NCBI GenBank assembly: GCA_963920665.1
Contig: OY987266.1
Coordinates: 8,685,001 to 8,749,000, forward strand
DNA from: Straminergon stramineum
Lineage: Eukaryota; Streptophyta; Bryopsida; Hypnales; Calliergonaceae
Length of the DNA stretch: 64,000 nt
Direction: 5' to 3'
The position numbers were made by a program, and so were the translations under genes. Shown here piece by piece: positions 50,433 through 61,439 of this stretch. Within the stretch, counting starts at the first letter, position 1, and every line of letters starts with the position of its first letter. The notes under the pieces are model-generated. The model had not been told where the DNA came from. It searched no databases and was given only the letters and a program-made list of their open reading frames with translations.

Positions 50433-51650
50433 TGTCGAGTAGAGAGGCCTTGCCTTGGGAAAACGCGGGGCTTCTAGCTGCAACTAGATGTGGTTCAAAT
50501 AATGAAAGATCCCGTGGCCAAAGTCACAAACATAACAATAAATCCCCCCCCAATGATGCCATATGAACCAAAATACTATCACCCTTCCATACACCCCTCC
50601 AAAGATGTCATGGAGTCTCAATATACCCCATGTATGGTAAAAAATTGTAGAAACAAAGTCATATCCTTCATGAACTCCCCTCGAAGAAGTGTCTGATAGT
50701 TGATTGAGTGCCACGTTCGCTATACAACTCCAAACTAAGAGTGTGATACGCCTCTGGAAAGCTAACAAAAAGTTCTACAACCTCTCCAAAATTCACTTAA
50801 AACTAAAATACTGTCCGACTTTTATGGTCGGTCAAAGTTCACCCTTCCCAACTCAAAGGCAGCTCACCTATACTTCACTCTCAAGCCCATAACTTTCTCA
50901 TACTACCTTCAAATCAAGAAAATAAACCCATTTTGGAAAGCTAACATGAACATATACAAAATCCCCAAGTTTCACTCAAACACAAAGTACTTTCCACATT
51001 TCATAGCCTTTCAAAACTCACTCACTTGGAAGTTTGAGGCAGCTTCACAACACTTCACTCCCAAACTCATAACTTACACATACTAACTCCAAACTTCATG
51101 AGTGATAGCTTTTCGGAAACACAAAAACAAGATATACAAGCTCTCAAAATTTAATTACAAGACTCTCCATGTACAAAGTGCAAATCCCTCCCAAAATGAC
51201 GGCTTTCCTAAGCAAACAAGGAAGAGGAAGAAGATGATCCTCAACCTCATCCGCCACCTCAACCTCCATGCCATCCACTTAAGTTAGTGGATTTGGCCAC
51301 TAAGATGCCACATGGGTCATAATACCCACATGGGCCACTTCCTATTCTCGATAAGTCTTTCCATATTATCTATGTGGATTTCTAATCCATTAAAAATTAA
51401 AATAAAAATAAAGAAAAAGGTAAAACAAGCTTTACCTTTTGTTTTTACAACTTCAACCTAACTAACTAACATATTAAAATATCTTCTAGTATAGAAATCA
51501 AAGAACTAAGTATTTGTCAAATAGAGGTAAAAAAAAAGAGTTCAAGTGGAGTATAATCCCATTTGTTTCTTGAAACTCTACAAAAAAAAACCCTCCAATT
51601 TAACAAACAACTATGCATTTTCACATAATGAACACATTTACAATACGACA
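50433..51650. mobile_element. Probable solo LTR, 1218 bp, TSD ACGG
   Basis: The segment begins TGTCGAGTAGAG and ends ATACGACA, giving the TG...CA boundaries of an LTR. ACGG is directly repeated on both sides (50429-50432 and 51651-51654). A second copy, 59950-61429, shares the whole length. No internal coding region (gag-pol) lies next to either copy. Inside are about four diverged repeats of roughly 200 bp that contain GAAAGCTAACA. Confidence 0.68.
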
Positions 51651-52133
51651 ACGGTCTAGGTGGGGACTTCACGTTTCCATAGATTGTTGCAGTTCTGAGC
51701 CTCCCGGCGTTGGCCCACTTCGATGTCCCCACATGCATTCCTTTGGTGTCGTTTCCAACTCTATACAAGTTCTACGCAATTGCACACTTGTCTCCTTTCC
51801 TCAAATTAGCTTGTCTAGGTTCCTGTCTAGGCCCTCCAGCTCTGCAAAGCCGAAATGTAGGGGCTGGAGGTTGGATGTCCGACTAGAGGGGAACCTGGAG
51901 CTCAAGTTGCAATGGAGAGCACTTGGACCTTCCAGTTTGGGAGGTCTAGGAGCTCAATGGCAACCGGCTCTTATTACAACACCAATTACTGGACTAACAC
52001 ATCATGTGAATACTTTCCAATAGTCCTGGTGCTTGCCAGCCATCAAGAATGGAACAATAGCACAAAAGACCATGTCACATCCAGAATTATACATACCCAC
52101 ATCTTTTAGCACCTGAGTGAGGTTTAATGGTGC

Positions 52134-52408
52134 TAAAGTGCGTACCCCCAAATCGTCCTATGCCTAAAAGCACCATCTACATCAAGTGAACATTCCTAAA
52201 TTCAGTTATGTACCTATTTGCATAGAGCGCTTTTAAAAATAGACTTTGACTGTGAATAACTTTTACATATAATATCCAAATGATGTGCTTTTTGTTGCAT
52301 TGGAACCTCCTTTCTCTTGCCAACAAGGAAATATAAATATTTGATCAACCCAATAATAGTGACAAAGCACTATACCAATTTGTGGCACTTTTGGGTGTAC
52401 CTACCTTA
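52134..52408. mobile_element. 275-bp TIR MITE, copy 1
   Basis: It begins TAAAGTGCGTACCCCCAAA and ends TTGGGTGTACCTACCTTA, so its own ends are inverted repeats with the consensus TAAGGTRGGTACMCCCAAA. A second copy of exactly the same length lies 2.4 kb away in the opposite orientation. No coding frame, and the target duplication is unclear. Confidence 0.72.
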
Positions 52409-52584
52409 TGTACTACACTGTTCACCAATTCCAACAGTTTAGTTTTCATCACAACACTTCAAGAATTGAAGACCTCTGAATGGATTGAATCCACTTTTCT
52501 TTCTAACAAAGTCAAATCATTCTCTTTCTAGAGCAAGTGCATTTAGGCTTAAAATTGAATGTTTATGCATTCTAGTTGTGCATG

Positions 52585-53171
52585 TTAACCCCTAAAGGAC
52601 CAAGTGTCTGTTCAACGTATGCAAGAAATCTTGGGTAGGTTCCTACAAAGTCATTTTTGGTTGGATGTTCATGAAATTTGGATGTGATGTGTAACCATGT
52701 ATCCTCTTCCTGAAAATCTAATTTTTTCCCCAATCAGGTGCCTGGATGAAAAGTTATGATGCTCTAAAAATTTCAGGCAGCTTGGGCAGCTCTAGGCAGT
52801 ATGTGCAAAACTCTTCCTATGATTTTGAAATTTGGCAGGTGTGTAGATTACGTGATACAAGATGAAAATGTTAAAAAAAATAACCATATTTAGTGTAAGA
52901 ATCTCATTCTAGAAGGAGTTAAAGTTTGTAGGCCCTATCGGGCAAGGTTGGAAAAAAACTTTTTCACCTAACTTCAAACGTTATAATCTCTCAATCCGTG
53001 CAGTCAAAGTTTCTAATTTTTTTTCCACATGTTCCCAAAGAAGTCTAGTACAAATTTGTACGGTTGAATTTTGAAAAAACAATTTTTTTTTCATTTTTCC
53101 CTTGCTGCCCTAAAAAGTGGCAGTTTTTGACAATTCCTGCCCGAAATGTGCCTTGGTCCTTTAGGGGTTAA
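52585..53171. mobile_element. TTAA-bounded TIR element, 587 bp
   Basis: The left end is TTAACCCCTAAAGGACCAAG; the right end on the opposite strand is identical over the same 20 bases. The interior is non-coding. Its pair of ends is among the clearest of the TTAA family in this window. Confidence 0.72.
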
Positions 53172-53687
53172 ATCTAATTCAAAGGATAAATACAAAGAAC
53201 ATCGGATGAAAAGAAGGTGAAATCACAGCAACCATTCACCGTTCTATCTGATCCCTCTCATACCCGTGTATGAAGCTGCTTAATAATTGTGGGAGAGAAA
53301 ATCCCGTCTGGGTGCCACACAAAAGCCAGAGAGTGCGATGACCCTGAAAGATGCTATAGAGTAACATTGCCGGTGGAAGCCAAGTCTCCACCACCAAGCC
53401 AACCCAACGATTACTGAGATCAATCTGTGGATCCTGAAAAATGGAATTTCATAACAAGACCATTAATTCTCTGATGTCTAAATGGAGCACATATAATGTG
53501 GACATTCCGAAGCCTGTTTCAATTACTAATTAAAGTCCCTCGAATGCCCGGAGATTTCAGCATCCATCTACAGCACGAAGGCTTTTTTATCCCTAACTGA
53601 ATGCCAAATGGCCAAGACAAGCCCATTCGTGCAGGACTTGAAATTACTCCTCTAACTTACTGTTGTGAGCTTAAGGATGGAAGGTAA

Positions 53688-54650
53688 TTAACCCCTCACC
53701 GCTGAAGGGGACGAAAAGTGTCCTGAGGTCAAATTCAAAGTCCTTTAACTTTTGCATTAGATGTCCGAATCCAATAAAACTTGTTGGAAAAGTTGCTCTC
53801 TTCTAGTTTGTGTGGTAAAATTTTCAGATCAATCCAAGATGTACTAAATTTTTGGAAGCCAATCAAAGTTCACAAGTTCAATTCAAGTTCACCAAACTGC
53901 ATTTGATGGCTGCAACTTCAGGGGCTTGTATCTCCTTCATCCAATGTTTGTTTTCAATCAAATTTGTTGGGTTGTGTTCCCCTTGAAGTCTAGTTATTGT
54001 GGTAGATTTTTCATGTCAATTGAGGTTGTTTTGAATGTTTGGGAGCAATTCAAAGTTCAAAATCCCGACATTTTTGAATTAGAGTGAACTTCGGCTACTT
54101 GTTTCTTCTTCATACAATGTTTGTTTCCAATAATTTTTTTGGAAAAGTTGTGCATACTTGTCTAGTTTGTGTGTACAAAATTTCATATCCATCTAAGAAG
54201 TTATGAGTGACTGAGAAGCATTTTAGGAGGAGGAGGTTCAGTTTTTGATGTGTTTTTTGCAACTTTTCTTGTTGTTTTTTGACATTTCAAAGCCATTTTG
54301 CAGACACAATGTGTCAATTAAATGATATTTTTTTTCATCCATGTGTTTGTATGCTAATTTTGAATCACTTATTAGTTTAAATTTTCTTCATTTGAGTAGA
54401 TTTAGAAACTGAACTTCGCCTCGAAATGTGTTTTTGGGAAAATTTCAGCATCCTTTTTCAACATTAAAACATTATAATCTTTCAATCTATGCAGTCAAAT
54501 GACACCAAATTTGTTGCAATCCATCTACAACAAGTGCACTACAAGATCGTATGGTAGAGATCTCTATAACTTATTAAAATTTATATTTGTAACACTTAAA
54601 AAAGAATGTTGTTTTTGGAGCCGTTTGGGCCTTCAGCAATGAGGGGTTAA
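53688..54650. mobile_element. TTAA-bounded TIR element, 963 bp
   Basis: The left end is TTAACCCCTCACCGCTGAAG; the right end on the opposite strand is TTAACCCCTCATTGCTGAAG, 18 of 20 positions. Non-coding. The first eight bases after TTAA differ in part from the other members, so it is a separate subfamily. Confidence 0.68.
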
Positions 54651-54797
54651 ACCTTGAACGCCGGGTTGGTGACCATGGAAATCAGGCATTTGGGAACCAT
54701 GTGACATCATCCACTTTAAAAAAATAAAATAAAAACTCATTGGGAGTCAAACTATTGTAGAAGATCTCCCCTTCCCACCCCTAATTCCAAGGATGAA

Positions 54798-55072
54798 TAA
54801 GGTAGGTACACCCAAAGCACCACAAATTGGTCCTATGCATTGTTACTATTATTAGGTTGATCAGATTTTTATATTTCATTGTTGGCAAGAAAAAGGAGGT
54901 TCCAATGCACGAAAGAACACATCATTTGGATATTATATGCAAAAGTTATTCATGGTCAAAGTTTGTTTCTAAAAGCGTTCTATGCAAATAGGTACATAAC
55001 TGAATTTAGGAATGTTCACTTTTTGTAGATGGCGCTTTTAGGCACAAGGCGGTTTTGGAGGTACCCACCTTA
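54798..55072. mobile_element. 275-bp TIR MITE, copy 2 (opposite orientation to 52134-52408)
   Basis: It begins TAAGGTAGGTACACCCAAA and ends TTTGGAGGTACCCACCTTA. Reverse-complemented it aligns with 52134-52408 from end to end, including GCGTTCTATGCAAATAGG (copy 1: CCTATTTGCATAGAGCGC). Together the two could act as ends of a composite element, or they may be independent insertions. Confidence 0.72.
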
Positions 55073-55449
55073 GTTGCAACTCTATCCTTCAAAGGAGAAT
55101 TCCTTGACATTCATCAGACAAAAAACATCCGCCGCATCGTTTAGGGGTTAAAAGGAGCCGGATGCTACTTGACATGTTGTAACTGCTATAGTCAAAAGAC
55201 CCATTGGTCTTCCCTTTGAACATTGCTACTAAATAGACTTTTTGGATGATGCCACAATTTTGTTGGCAAAGAATGGCGTATCCAAAAATATTTCACATGT
55301 CCTTCCATCAACTATCCACTATGAAGATTTATTGTAGGTCTCCTACATTGAAACTCATGGGATGCAAAGGTCGGGCTCCTACCTTGAAGTTCAAGAAATA
55401 ATGCCATCCCAGTTTTTGAAAGAATTTGTCAAAGCCTTCACCTTATTTA

Positions 55450-56017
55450 TTAACTCCTAAATGTCTAGATTCATCTCCAGAATTGACAATTTGAAAAAAA
55501 ATCATTATAAAGTGCTATTTGGAAGAATATTTTGGAATTGATATGCAAATAAAAGTTGTAGATTTTGATGTTTAGATTCCATCTCTATAGTTAGATTCAC
55601 TAGTGCTATCCCCAATCTTTTTTTATAAAATTTGAAAGAGAAAGTCCAAAATTCCTTCAAAATTTGATTATGAGCAAAATATTATCATTTTTTGAGTAAA
55701 TTTTTTTGGAATGGATTTGAAACGAGGTTCTCTTTACATGGTGATTTTTTTGAAATTTTTGTGTTCTTCAAATCTATGACTTCATTTTGGCAAATCTAAA
55801 TTTGAACTAAAGTCAATGTGGTTTGACCACTTGAAATACTTGTACATTCATAATTTTAGAAAAATATGTACTCTAGTAACACCAAATCCAACCCTTAGAT
55901 AGGACAACAACTTGATAACATATCTCCAAAAATTAGAATAACTTTCATCCAAATAGTTAGGAGGATGAAACTCCAATTTCAATCTATTCATTGTCCATCG
56001 GAGCGCTTAGGGGTTAA
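55450..56017. mobile_element. Possible TTAA-bounded element, 568 bp
   Basis: The left end is TTAACTCCTAAATG and the right, on the opposite strand, TTAACCCCTAAGCG. TTAA is at both ends, but the inverted match is short and has mismatches, so this is a weaker member of the family. Confidence 0.42.
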
Positions 56018-56569
56018 TATGTGCAATTAATGACAATAGTTTCATTTGCTTTCAAATTAGGGAGTTTAATCTATCTCTCATCTCAATACTAGCAATTCAA
56101 TAATAAGATCAAATTGACTGTAGAGACCTACAAATGAGCCATGTTTGTAGTGTGTATCAAAACTAATGTGCCACTTTTTTCATTATTTTCTAATTTCTAA
56201 AAATAAAAATGTCAACAATGCAATTTTCAAGACATTTTAGTTATTGTTTGTATTCCAGAATTGCATAGAAATTTGTATTACAATATAGTACTACTAAGTA
56301 CAAATTAATTCTGTAATTGGGTGATTGCAAGAAACACATGTACTATTTTGCATCACACCTTGCATGTAATGTATTTTTTGCCATAACTTTTGTATTCTAA
56401 CTCTAAACGACTCAAACATATGTTAAATTGAAAAACTTGATTACTAACATCTTTTATTTGGAGGTCATTATAACATGTAATTTTTTTCAACTTCAAATAC
56501 AACACGTACATGCTACATGTCATTTAAATCTTGTTCAATATGAATACAAACTTGTGTAACTAATGTGTA

Positions 56570-57777
56570 TACCAATTCATGCACCTTACTAGTCAAATGC
56601 AAAAAGGAACACTATGTTTTAATCCAAATAGGGCTTTTCAAACCTGTAAGATTTAACCTTGGAAGGACACTAACTAAAGGCTCCAAAGTGAAGTGGTCGA
56701 TGGATAACTTTCAAGAATATTGTAGAAAATGAAAAGCAATCCTATTGGTCCAGGAATTAGATCTTTTTTGGCAAAGTTCCTTGGTGATAGATCTTGTACT
56801 CTCATAGTTGGGCACCCAAGTGTAGTCTAAATTCTTGAAATTGTAAATATGTATTTTTAAAATGCAACTTGGAAGAATAGTTTAATGACAACTTTCAAAC
56901 TAAAGTGATAAAATGTGATATGTCCATGTTGTTAGATTATATCCTTCATTGGCCCATATTTTCCTATGAAATTTGAAATCCAAAATTGGTAATTCCTTCT
57001 AAAATGGATAATTATAAATTAAATATTTACAATTTTCAAATGAATTTTTTTACCTTGAGTTCAGAAATGGTAAGATCTACTTATAGTGATGTTTTGAGAT
57101 TTTGATTTGACTTTTTTGTTGAAGTCATTTTGTAAGAGTCATTTGTTGATATTAAAAAGCTAGCTTTTTAGACCAAATCTACTTGTGCCCCTTGAAATAG
57201 AACACAAGAATTTGCAATCTTGTAGATGGATGGAAAAAACAAGTTTCTATGTATGTAGGACATGTGTACAATCATTAGTTGTTCGAATTTGAACATTTGG
57301 CCAATCCTTTAAAGACGAAAGGAAGGTCTGGGAAGGTCAATTTGGGATGCAATATGGTGTTCTTATGCATTTGACATAGAAGGTGGATGAACAAACATAT
57401 GTGGTAGTGCCTAAGTTTTGCCAAATGAATAAAGCATGATACTCCTAATTTGAATCATTATTGCACTTCCAACATGTCTTAAAAGCTACCAAATGGTCAC
57501 ATATTCTATGTGTAAAGTCACATATTTGAGCATGATATGTTATAGGATATAACATGACATTCAAATGAAAGATGCTAATAATTGAATTACCAATCCAATG
57601 GATGTGAGTCTTGCCATATTTTAGTACTTAATTAATTTGTTTTCTAGGAGTCAAATACAATAATGTATATATGGTTCACCATAGGCCTGTAAGCATTAAT
57701 CCCAACAATTCAGTATTTGCAGCCTGGGCATGCTTCAAAATGGAAGGCCATCTTCTAATCTGGCCATTCCATTTGCA
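56570..57777. other. Displaced distal part of block B
   Basis: It aligns by eye with 36245-37489 of block A. No gene is seen. It ends where a TTAA-family element starts (57778), as block A does. Confidence 0.6.
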
Positions 57778-60700
57778 TTAACCCCTAAATGCCCAAGCAC
57801 TAGAAGGATCCCGCATTTTTTTTATGAGTCCACAAATGTGGATAGACGTTTATTCAAACATGAAGCATGTCTACCATGGATGTCTAGAAAAACTACTAGG
57901 ATTGACATGGCAAAAACACACAAAAATTTGGAAAAACATGCCTTGTTTTTAGAAGAACATCACAGAAAATATGGTCAAAGAAGGGGCCAAAAGTGCACCA
58001 TGTGGCAGCCATGTCACATCCATATAAACGCCACACAGTCGAGCAGTGCCACATGGGATTTTTTTCACCCAAACTAGAGATGATGTGGCAGCTGACATAG
58101 GACCTGATGTCATGATGTCTGAAAAGATTAATAGTGCTTTGAACTACGTCAAGTTAGATGTCAAGAAGAATTTTGATATTGTTTTTAGTGACATCAATTT
58201 CGACATTGAGACATAAGATTTGACATCAACGACATTTTTTGAAACATTTTACAACATCAACTTAGACATACACCATACAAAATAGGCCATACACAATACA
58301 TCATATACTATATTTGGTATTTATATAGTATGGCTTGAAAAGCCACTTATTGTGAGTACATTGATACAAAAGAACAAGCTATTTATACAAGTGGGTGGTA
58401 GGAGGGAAGACAAACCTTATGGAATATTTGAATTTTCTGAATTATACAAAGTTGTCAAAGTTGACGTCAAAAAAAAGATCTAGACATTTCTATTGATATC
58501 TAAGTTGATATTGCAAAAAACATTTAGACATTTCAATTGATGTTATAGTTGATGTCTATAAAAATATTATTCAAATTTTTAGATGGTGTCAAAGTATGAT
58601 GATGTGGCACATGTGCCACTTCATCCTAATTGGATGCCATGTAAAAGAGGAATGAAATTACTTCAATATAGAATGCAACAATAAACAAAATCATTTTTCA
58701 AAAACCCTATATGTCTTGTTGTTTACAAGAAGGTAAACACAAGACTTCAACAAGACTAGGAAGGATTGAATTTCATACATTGTTGGAAAAATGATCTTTT
58801 AAAATTGAGAACAATTTATGTTCAATTCTAAAATATATGGGACAATGGAAATACATATTTATGGAAATTAAATGATGTAGAATGCATTAGAATAATTTTT
58901 CAAGACTTGTTAATACAATTAGAGCTACATTGGAAGTGCAATGGAAGATGAAGTCATCATGTTATTTTTTTTCCCTCCATGCAATACTTTTTTAAAAGCC
59001 TCCAAGGAGCTACCCTTCCTTTGTGTTTTTCTATGTGGTCTATGTTTTACCCTAGCCCAGAATAACTTCTACTAAGTTACCCATTGTTAAATTGAAATTC
59101 CTTACCAACGTGGCAGTTTGTTGTTTTACTGGACGTTATACATAATGCAACTATGTTTTTTTCAATGTCTCCCTCAACATCATTGTTGCATAAGACATCC
59201 CAATGTTTTCTAAAACATCCAATTCGATTCTGCCTCCATGTCCACTATCCCATCTTTTTGCTTTTGTTTCAAAAAACCTGCTTGTTTGTTATTAACATCC
59301 AAAAAAACACAGGTTCCTACTAGTGAAGGCATGTTTTGAGTTTTTTGGCATTTGCTCTCAATTGAAGAAAATGACAACATTTTGTATCAATTTTTTTGAA
59401 TTATAGCCATATAAATTCAAACTAGATATGTTAGAGATTACATAGGAAAAGAAAACACAACAATATCACTTATGAAGTAAAAGATTATAATGTTTGACCC
59501 TGAGGGTGTTAAAATTGCAAAAGTGATGTGGAGCCTTTCAATCCTCTTTTCACAAGTCAAAACTAAAAAGTTGGTGACCAAAAAAATATTAGGTTAGAGG
59601 GCCTAACATGCATAACCCCAATCAATTTATGGCTTCTCAAAATCTACTCTACAATTTTTTTAAATGAATTTTGAATGTGATTATTTCTCCAAGATCTAGT
59701 GTATTTGAGGCTCATTTCCAAGAGCCCTCAACACTACGGAAAGCCAAGATTGCAATGGGTACCCTTGCACAAATTCTTGAATAGAAAAATCACTATCATT
59801 CATTTTTAAAATTGGATTTTTGATGCTAAAATTAGACTTCAAAAAGAACTTCCCAAAAATACTAAATACTAAAAATATCAAATTGGTTAGGTTTTATTTA
59901 ACTTTAAAGTTTTGCAAACACCACATTTTGGTGCCTTGGGCATTTACGGTATCGAGTAGAGAAGCCTTGCCTTGAGAAAATGTAGGGCTTCTAGCTACAA
60001 CTAGATGTGGCCCAAATAATGGAAGATCCCGTGGTCGTGTAAAATCACAAACATAATAATAAACCCCCGGATGATGCAATATGAACCAAAATATTATCAC
60101 ATCTCCATATACCCCTCAAAAGATGTCATGGAGTCTCAATATACATCATATGTGATAAAAGATAGTAGAAAAAATCATATCCTCCATAAACTCCCCTTGA
60201 AGAAATGTCTGATACAAAAATGAATGTCATGAACGCTCTACAACTCCAAATTAAGAATGTGATATGTTCCTGGAAAGCTAACAAAAGGTTTTACAGCTTC
60301 TTCAAAATTCACTCAAAACTAAGATATTGTTCAACTTTTATGGTCAGTCAAAGTTCATCCCTCCCAACTCAAAGGCAACTCACCTATACTTCACTTCCAA
60401 GCACATAACGTTCACATAATAGTTCCAACCCAAGAAAATAAACCCATTTTGAAAAGCTAACATGAATATCTAGAATATCTAGAATATCTAGAATCTCTCC
60501 AAGTTTCAATCAAAACTAAGGTATTGTACACCTTTCATAGCCCTCCAAAGTTCACCCTCTTGAAAACCAAAAGTAGCTCTTTACCTCTTCACTCCCAAGA
60601 CCATAATTTTCAATTTTTTACATACTAATTTCAAACTAAGAAAAAAAAAACATTTGAAAAAGATAACATAAATATCTACAAGACCTTCAAGTTTCAATCA

Positions 60701-61438
60701 AAACTAAGGTACTGTCTACCTTTCATAGCCCTTCAAAGTTCACTCTTTTGAAAACTGAAAGTAGCTCTTCACCTCTTCACTCTCAATCCTACAACTTTCA
60801 CATATTAAGTCCAAATTAAGAAAATGAATCCATTTTGGAAAGCTAATATAAGTATCTACAAGCTCCCGAATTTTCACTCAAAACTAAAGTATTGTCCACC
60901 TTTTATAGTCTACCAAAACTCACTGTCTTAAAAATTTGAGGCAGCTTCACAATAATTCATTCTCAAACTCATAACTTATACATAATAACTCCAAACTTAG
61001 TGAGTGATAGCTTTTTGAAAACAAAAAAATAAGATACATAAGCTCTCAAAATTTCAATGCCAAAAATTCCATGTACAATGTGCAATGCCTTCCCAAAGTG
61101 ACAGCTTCCCCTAAGCAAACAAGGAGGAGGAAGAAGATGATCCTCCACTTCCATGCCATCCACGTGGACTTCTAATCCATGAAAAACAACCAAAGAAAGG
61201 TAAAACAAGATTTACCTTTTGTTTTTTATAATTTCAAACAAACTAACTAAAATATTAAAAAATCTTCAAGTATAGAAATAAAAAAACTAAATGTTTGTCA
61301 AATAGAGGTAAAAAAAAAGATTTCAAGTGGAGTAGACCCCATTTGTTTCTTGAGACTCTAGAAAAAAAACCCTCCAATTTAACAAAAAATTATGTATTTT
61401 TACATAGTGAACACATTTACAATGCGACAATGGGTTAA
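57778..61438. mobile_element. Large TTAA-bounded element interrupted near its right end by a solo LTR
   Basis: The left end is TTAACCCCTAAATGCCCAAG. The matching right end CTTGGGCATTTA stands at 59935-59946 (its last base shared with the flanking repeat of the LTR), and the last bases GGGTTAA are at 61432-61438, beyond the inserted LTR. Without the LTR it is about 2.2 kb. Its right 0.6 kb is similar to 16385-16988, so the 646-bp element there may be a deleted form. I see no transposase frame. The left half (58100-58560) has many GACATC/GATGTC motifs. Confidence 0.6.
59950..61429. mobile_element. Probable solo LTR, 1480 bp, inside a TTAA element
   Basis: It is the second copy of 50433-51650, beginning TATCGAGTAGAG (TG changed to TA) and ending TGCGACA. 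The flanks ACGG (59946-59949) and ATGG (61430-61433) fit a 4-bp duplication of AGGG in the host end TTTAGGGGTTAA, each with one change. It has more of the roughly 200-bp internal repeats than copy 1, including a triplicated AATATCTAG near 60470-60491. Confidence 0.68.
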
Positions 61439-61439
61439 G

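Larger units (their letters stand above)
49720..56570. other. 6.8-kb repeat-rich insertion splitting block B
   Basis: Block B homology to A stops near 49720 (A 36240) and resumes near 56570. Between them lie a solo LTR (50433-51650), two inverted 275-bp MITEs (52134-52408 and 54798-55072), TTAA-bounded elements (52585-53171, 53688-54650, 55450-56017) and a truncated GGGTGATTGCAAG copy at 56326. No gene is recognised in it. The exact insertion ends could not be fixed by eye, and several separate insertions are likely. Confidence 0.6.

Noticed and set aside
50433..61429. A complete retrotransposon bounded by the two LTR-like copies
   Set aside because: Each copy has its own flanking 4-bp repeat, and the DNA between them contains block B and TTAA elements with no gag-pol frame, so they are separate solo LTRs.
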